Assembly: GCA_035610835.1 (NCBI GenBank)
Contig: CM069458.1
Coordinates: forward strand, 34,125,449 to 34,189,448
Source: Ophiura sarsii
Lineage: Eukaryota; Echinodermata; Ophiuroidea; Amphilepidida; Ophiuridae
Reading direction: 5' to 3'
DNA: 64,000 bases
How positions within the stretch are numbered: position 1 is the first letter of the stretch; each line of letters opens with the position of its first letter. Under the pieces are notes generated by a model. The model searched no databases. It saw nothing but the letters and a program-made list of their open reading frames with translations, and was not told the origin of the DNA. Below are positions 59,429 through 64,000 of this stretch, piece after piece. The position numbers were made by a program, and so were the translations under genes.

Positions 59429-59683
59429 ATGAACTTATTCAAAGATTTAAGAGAGAATTACGGACATTTAGCAGTGAAAAACCTCCGTACACTTGAAAAC
59501 ATCGAGCGGAAAACATCTCGTTTTAGATGTCATAGAGTGTTCTCCCTACGAGTCAAAGATTGTGGTCTGATCCCATCTAGCCTACGCTTACGATGCCCGA
59601 TTAACACCTCAACAGCTAAGTCTATTGTCAACAAGGCCGAAAAAGCCCTTTTGCGTGAACGAATCCGTGTTGTTACAAATTAA
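59429..59683 (+). pseudogene. N-terminal part of the Penelope-like ORF, frameshifted
   Basis: From the first in-frame ATG at 59429 the frame reads NLFKDLRENYGHLAVKN and later FRCHRVFSLRVKDCGLIPSS, matching the general pattern of Penelope-like N-termini with a conserved H, F, C and an IPxxL-like motif. It ends at TAA 59681-59683. The downstream frame is open from 59659, so a single one-base shift between 59659 and 59683 separates it from the main ORF. Frame reading could instead begin within the pseudo-LTR at 59378, but no ATG is there. Confidence 0.7.
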
Positions 59684-59688
59684 ACAGT

Positions 59689-62055
59689 TTGGATCATGAA
59701 AAGACCGAGAAATTAGCTATTTTTAAAGCCCGCGGGATACGACCTGATCTCCAAAAACAAATCTCGCAACATCTCGAGAATTCGCGTGAAAACGAATTTC
59801 AACATGTACAAAAGCGTCAAATTCGAAAGCTTCAATCGATGCAGGATAAAAATCAGCGATCTGCTACCGCCGCTAAGAAACCCAATTTTCCAGCGGAACC
59901 TGACCTTAGTGGAGCACAACTAAATCTGTGGGTAAGAAACCTATCAAAGCATAAACTGACAAAACCTCAGACTAATTTGCTAGCTCGCGGTCTCGGATTT
60001 GCCGTAAGTCCCGACATTGTTTTACAGCCGTCTATTGTTGATGATCACATCGTTTCATGTGAGAAAGCTTGTTGGAAACTCCCTAAAAGTGAGGCCGTAC
60101 AGTTGCGTTCCGAAATAGTTGGTGTTCTTAAGTCTGCCAAACCTCCTCCTTCTAACATTAACAAAGAGGAAAGAAAGGCCATCAAACAACTTAAGGATGA
60201 CAAGTCTATTATGGTACTTGGTGCCGATAAAGGCAGAGCTACAGTCATTATTGACAAATCTACTTATCATGAAAAAATGCTCTCCTTGCTCAGCGATTCT
60301 AAGACTTACACAAAACTGGACAAGGATCCGATACCAAAACACAAGAGGGAACTTGTCACCACCCTTCAAAGACTTGAAAAAGAAGGCAAAATCCGCAAAG
60401 AGGACAAACAATTCCTTTACCCGACCACGGAATACATCCCGCGTTTATATGGCAGCCCCAAAATTCATAAGGATGGCACACCATTGCGGCCCATAGTGGA
60501 TTTCACTGGTTCCATAGGATACAACGTTGCCAAGTCCCTTGCTGAGATTTTGGGTCCTATCGTTGGAAAAACGGAACACCACGTCCTAAATTCAAAAAGC
60601 TTAGCGGATGTCTTACGGGATGTTACTGTAGAAGAGGATGAACTTTTGAACTCTCACGATGTTGTGGCTCTGTTCACTAACACTCCAATTGAGATGACGC
60701 TTCAGATCATCAGAGCTAGGCTCGAGCAAGACACAGATCTTGTTAATAGAACCCGCCTTAGCATCGACGACATTCTAGACCTGGCAAAATTCTGTCTTTC
60801 CACGGTAGCCTACTTCCGATACTCTGATATTATCTACAGACAATGTTTTGGTATGGCTATGGGTAGTCCACTCAGCCCCATTGGTTGCAACATTTTCATG
60901 GAATGGTTGGAACAGCAAGCCATCTCCACAGCACCCTTAAATTGTCGTCCCCGATTGTGGCGTCGGTATGTGGATGATATTCTTGAGATCATACGCAAAG
61001 GTGAAGTGGATAATTTAACAGAGCATCTCAACCAAACTGATCCTTCTGGTAGCATCCGTTTCACGTATGAGCAGGAACAGAACAGTTGCATACCTTTTCT
61101 TGACACTCTCATTATGCGCAAACCTGACGGTTCGGTAAAACTCTGTATCTATCGCAAGAAAACCCACACCGACCAATATCTCCAATTCTCATCTCATCAT
61201 CCGTTACATCAGAAATTGGGAGTGATCAGGACTTTGTTAGACCGGAGTGAGTCAATTGTGACAGAGGAGGAAGATCGCGTTCTGGAGGAGCAACACATCA
61301 AAAAAGCTCTTGCAACTTGCGGTTACCCAGAGTGGACCATTGAAAAAGTGAAAAAAGACAGATGCATAAAGCAATCTAAGAAGGAGCTTACCAAAAAGAA
61401 AAAGGACATCGATAATCCTAGCAAGGGTTTAGTTGTTGTTCCCTATGTGGCAGGTGTTTCTGAGCGCATCGCTAGAGTTTACAAAAAACATGGTTTTTCG
61501 ACTTGTTTTAAACCACACCAGACATTACACAATTTACTTGTGCACCCAAAGGACAAGATAGACCTCCAACAAAAAGCAGAAACTGTCTACGAGATTCCTT
61601 GCTCTGGTTGCCCAAAATCATACATTGGCGAAACTGGTCGTGCCTTCGGAACCCGCTTACAAGAACACAAGAAAGAGGTTCAGAAATTTGAAAAGAAACC
61701 ATACACTCGTTCCACGAGGAAAGACTCTACTACGGTACAACACAAATCATCAATCACCGACCATGTAGCGGCTACAAATCACACCATCGATTGGGACAAG
61801 GCCACAACGATAGACCGCGAATCGGACAGAACAACAAGATGGCTTAAAGAAGCCATTTGGATTCGGAGAAGGGGGGAGAACACACTCAACAAAGATGAGG
61901 GGTCTTACACACTGCACAACATCTACGATCAACTCGTCGGAACTACGCCCTCTACAACGGCGGGTCCCAGCAACAGGAAATCCCTAATTCCTGTTGCCTC
62001 CAGACAGAGTTGCCAGTCTGACGAAGCTGCTAGTTTAGCAATGAAACGTAACTAA
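59689..62055 (+). CDS. Penelope-like reverse transcriptase with GIY-YIG endonuclease
   Basis: About 788 codons are open. The given first codon is TTG at 59689 and the first ATG is at 59696, but the real start is probably upstream across the frameshift. Reverse transcriptase motifs run in order: VLGADKGRATVII, YGSPKIHKDGTPLRPIV, HDVVALFTNTPI, GMAMGSPLSP, then the catalytic YVDDI and FLDTLIMR. The C-terminus (about residues 633-720) has a GIY-YIG nuclease: YEIPCSGCPKSYIGETGR, then RLQEHKK, and a later E in RWLKEAIWIRR. Such proteins nick target DNA and prime reverse transcription. No internal stop is seen. The last codons lie in the 3' pseudo-LTR. Confidence 0.93.
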   Translation: MDHEKTEKLAIFKARGIRPDLQKQISQHLENSRENEFQHVQKRQIRKLQSMQDKNQRSATAAKKPNFPAEPDLSGAQLNLWVRNLSKHKLTKPQTNLLARGLGFAVSPDIVLQPSIVDDHIVSCEKACWKLPKSEAVQLRSEIVGVLKSAKPPPSNINKEERKAIKQLKDDKSIMVLGADKGRATVIIDKSTYHEKMLSLLSDSKTYTKLDKDPIPKHKRELVTTLQRLEKEGKIRKEDKQFLYPTTEYIPRLYGSPKIHKDGTPLRPIVDFTGSIGYNVAKSLAEILGPIVGKTEHHVLNSKSLADVLRDVTVEEDELLNSHDVVALFTNTPIEMTLQIIRARLEQDTDLVNRTRLSIDDILDLAKFCLSTVAYFRYSDIIYRQCFGMAMGSPLSPIGCNIFMEWLEQQAISTAPLNCRPRLWRRYVDDILEIIRKGEVDNLTEHLNQTDPSGSIRFTYEQEQNSCIPFLDTLIMRKPDGSVKLCIYRKKTHTDQYLQFSSHHPLHQKLGVIRTLLDRSESIVTEEEDRVLEEQHIKKALATCGYPEWTIEKVKKDRCIKQSKKELTKKKKDIDNPSKGLVVVPYVAGVSERIARVYKKHGFSTCFKPHQTLHNLLVHPKDKIDLQQKAETVYEIPCSGCPKSYIGETGRAFGTRLQEHKKEVQKFEKKPYTRSTRKDSTTVQHKSSITDHVAATNHTIDWDKATTIDRESDRTTRWLKEAIWIRRRGENTLNKDEGSYTLHNIYDQLVGTTPSTTAGPSNRKSLIPVASRQSCQSDEAASLAMKRN

Positions 62056-62113
62056 ATTGTGAGTATCCTATTCACATTTTATTGGATTTGTACATAACGA
62101 AATCTTATCTCAA
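61968..62113 (+). repeat. 3' direct pseudo-LTR
   Basis: Direct repeat of 59274-59408. It starts inside the last part of the ORF and ends at ATCTTATCTCAA next to the target duplication. Confidence 0.9.
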
Positions 62114-62125
62114 ACTATGAAAACT

Positions 62126-62911
62126 GTTTGTTTCAGACACATTTAGACGTGGAATTCGGTAAAAATCGGCAAATAATTTATCACACAGACTCATTCCTTT
62201 CTATCGATTTGAGGGAGCTGAGATGTCGAAGGAGATATCTTGATAGGGCTAGACTAGTTCGTTGATAAGTCCGTCCCTAGTATATTTAATTGCGACCGAT
62301 GATACCATTTTAAAAAATAAATCAAAAAGCTGTTTCCATTTCAATTCACACTACAAGATCATATGATTTATGTTTTTCATATGGTATCACAATCCTGTTT
62401 AAATATGACCATTCTGCGGTCATTCCGGACGCCATATTGAATAACAATAGAATTTACCGGAAATAATGATTTGCTTAACACCCGAAATAATGTTTGAATA
62501 TCCAAACAATAACATATCATTGCTTTAGAGGAGTCATACGGATGCAAGAGGGCCATTTTTTAGACCGCATTGCACTGCATGGCTCATGCGTATCAGTGAC
62601 TTGTATGTAATACATATACGATAGTCGCCAACGTAATATGTTGCATCACGATTCGTAGGCCTACAAGCACAAATGCAAATTAAGGGAAACCAATGCACAT
62701 ATTTCCATAATAATAATTACAGACATGATATCTACATTGATCTTAGTCCAATTTCTTTATGTTTTGCTTGTGCGGTGCTGCAAAATATAACTTTGGCAAC
62801 TACCGTAAAAGTCTTGCGTACAAGTCATTTATACGTATGCTCCATACGTACTATTGTTGCAGTGTTTCCATAGATCAGTGTGGGTGTATAACGAACAAAT
62901 TCATTACTTAC
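62126..62911 (-). other. Arylsulfatase intron sequence
   Basis: Remaining part of the 4.55-kb intron 58362-62911, beyond the Penelope-like insertion. No further feature recognised. Confidence 0.6.
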
Positions 62912-63054
62912 ATGGTGGACCTAGCATCAATTTCCATTGAGACATTTTGATGGTACCATACATCCATCGATCTTCAATAGGACTTTGTAAGGACCAGTCA
63001 CAGTTCCCTCCGACAGCGTAAATATACTCTGTGCGTGGACTCTTGGAACCGTAT
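62912..63054 (-). CDS. Arylsulfatase, penultimate visible exon
   Basis: On the minus strand the exon follows ATTTCTAG and ends at a perfect donor GTAAGT. Its first base completes an Arg codon, then it reads YGSKSPRTEYIYAVGG, DWSLQSPIEDRWMYGTIKM, QWKLMLGPP. The pattern SPRTE(I/Y)... and the W-K-L-x-x-G-x-P block are the usual arylsulfatase B-type sequence, in which the first part follows the DGxxMW segment and the second is the last strand before the C-terminal subdomain. It ends in phase 1 with T. The 314-bp intron to the next exon upstream shows nothing else. Confidence 0.88.
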
Positions 63055-63368
63055 CTAGAAATGTTGTTATGGAACAGGAGAATGTTCATTATCTTAATTA
63101 ATAAAACGTTCTGTAAGAATGTAATTTAACAACAAGAACTCAGAATTGGTATTCTAACCAATTATCAGACTCAATGAAAACCAGAATGATGTTTTTCGGC
63201 TGACCTTTGCGATTGTGGATGGACTGCAGAATGTTGGTGAAATGCATGTTGGTGTTAATGATTGATGGTCCGACTAACCTTTGCCAGTCTGGTCTATTCT
63301 TGAGATTAGTTGGAATGTTTGGTGGGTCGGATGTAGATAATTACATAAATTACATTTATTTAACATAC

Positions 63369-63618
63369 CTGATAGAGTCCCACATGTTATAACCATCTGT
63401 TGTAAGCCCGTCCATCGGTAATCCAGCCACGCCCTCTACTAACGTCGGCAACCAATCAGCTGCACCCATTAGGCCGCGAAATTTGCTTCCTCTAACTGCT
63501 GCTGGTAATATTGGGCTAGATATAAATCCTGTCACGTGAATTCCACCTTCAAAATAGGAACTTTTGTATCCTTTCTGATCCCCGTTGTCAGCTTCGGCCG
63601 CCTTTGCACCGCCATTAT
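63369..63618 (-). CDS. Arylsulfatase, metal-site exon
   Basis: The exon begins after ACATTCTAG and ends CAG before GTATGT. Its first two bases complete an Asp codon, so it starts with DNGG, the conserved Ca2+ ligand pair of sulfatases. The conserved Lys and Glu-Gly-Gly follow (KSSYFEGGIHVTGFISSP), then GLMGAADWLPTLVEGVAG and DGYNMWDSI. This is the middle-to-C-terminal half of a sulfatase that hydrolyses sulfate esters in lysosome or outside the cell. The exon carrying the CxPxR formylglycine motif is beyond the window. Arylsulfatase B-like is my best guess; the substrate is unknown. Numerous paralogues are known in echinoderms. Confidence 0.9.
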
Positions 63619-64000
63619 CTAGAATGTGTGTGTATATACAATATTAGCGTGACAGCATCACAACGCTGTAGAAGTGGCCGAGATGGGCCTAAATGATACC
63701 GTCTGCATGCTCTGTGGCAGCCTCTGATAAGGTATAGGTACGATATCTATCAATATCAACAGTATACATACATGCTGCTGTGATCAAGAAAGAGATTCGG
63801 ACTCGTGTTCTATAGTTTAATCGAGAAATATTCGGTTTTATCTCTCCGCGCGCAAAAGTAATCCAAGCGTACGGGTGCGATTATGGCTGCACGCACGCGT
63901 AATGCATATCATATGAGGCACAATGCGCTAGTTGCGTAACTGTGCGCCTACACCTTTGTCTATTAATTTGCTGCTGTAGGGGGGGGGGGGGGCGTCCTCA
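63619..64000 (-). other. Upstream intron of the arylsulfatase gene
   Basis: No exon recognised. A CpG-rich patch lies at about 63845-63910 and a G14 run at 63979-63992. Confidence 0.5.

Larger units (their letters stand above)
59064..59452. repeat. Large inverted repeat (hairpin) at the 5' end of the Penelope-like element
   Basis: The left arm 59064-59245 and right arm about 59268-59452 are near-perfect complements, with a loop of about 25 nt containing GAAATGCTGTCTGTTGGTC. The right arm covers the pseudo-LTR and the first codons of the ORF. Confidence 0.9.
59061..62113 (+). mobile_element. Penelope-like retroelement with GIY-YIG endonuclease, 3053 bp
   Basis: The layout is: an inverted 5' arm (about 59064-59245), a short spacer, a direct pseudo-LTR plus start of the ORF (from about 59268), the coding region, and a second direct pseudo-LTR (about 61967-62113) in the same orientation as the first. 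The inverted arm mirrors the first pseudo-LTR and continues into coding sequence near 59452, giving a hairpin with arms of about 185 bp. Inverted 5' ends and tandem pseudo-LTRs are typical of Penelope-like insertions. It lies antisense inside the arylsulfatase intron 58362-62911. Confidence 0.92.
59049..62125 (+). repeat. Target-site duplication of the Penelope-like element
   Basis: ACTATGAAAACT occurs exactly at 59049-59060 and 62114-62125, bounding the inserted element. The uninterrupted intron would contain it once. Confidence 0.85.

Overview
This is eukaryotic, intron-bearing, AT-rich DNA that is almost entirely mobile elements and duplicated non-coding sequence. A marine invertebrate deuterostome, perhaps an echinoderm, fits best (inference). 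The evidence is an arylsulfatase gene with spliced exons, L2/CR1-type LINEs, a Penelope-like element, and an LTR element whose remaining layout resembles the deuterostome Gmr1 group of Ty3/gypsy. There is no bacterial operon, CRISPR array or intact rRNA or tRNA gene.

Layout. (1) 1-16510 and 28512-38140 are direct paralogous copies of one block. The block itself holds a roughly 7-kb unit repeated within it (770-2050 resembles 11745-12416; 29300 onward resembles 36490 onward). More diverged or inverted pieces of the unit lie at 23930-24010, 38130-38820, 43860-45180 and, inverted, 53560-54290. (2) The two copies act as filled and empty sites for each other. The first carries a 431-bp foldback element (1171-1601), an expanded TTC microsatellite, a SINE-like insert, a 5'-truncated LINE (about 7634-11103) and a 3.27-kb Helitron (12417-15682). 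The second lacks these but carries a Harbinger-type MITE (34404-34578). (3) 16510-28500 holds a tandem repeat with nuclear-receptor-like motifs, a segment found inverted at 38990-40085, an antisense L2-like LINE, a tRNA-derived SINE, and a roughly 100-160 bp tandem repeat ending in long G-runs. (4) 38.1-45.6 kb holds diverged unit pieces, a SINE with a 39-nt G-run, a 14-copy 30-bp minisatellite and a hAT MITE.

(5) 45662-53411 is a complete young LTR element: two 2143-bp LTRs, 5-bp target duplication, tRNA-Pro primer site, polypurine tract, and one 933-aa ORF encoding gag, protease and a terminal RNase H fragment, with reverse transcriptase and integrase missing. (6) 58066-63618 on the minus strand is the 3' part of an arylsulfatase gene: three exons whose splice phases join exactly. 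Its 4.5-kb intron carries a Penelope-like element (59061-62113, plus strand) with an exact 12-bp target duplication, a 5' hairpin of inverted pseudo-LTRs, a 3' pseudo-LTR, and a reverse transcriptase/GIY-YIG ORF with one N-terminal frameshift.

The arylsulfatase is the only cellular gene I can support; everything else recognisable is mobile, repeated or low-complexity DNA.
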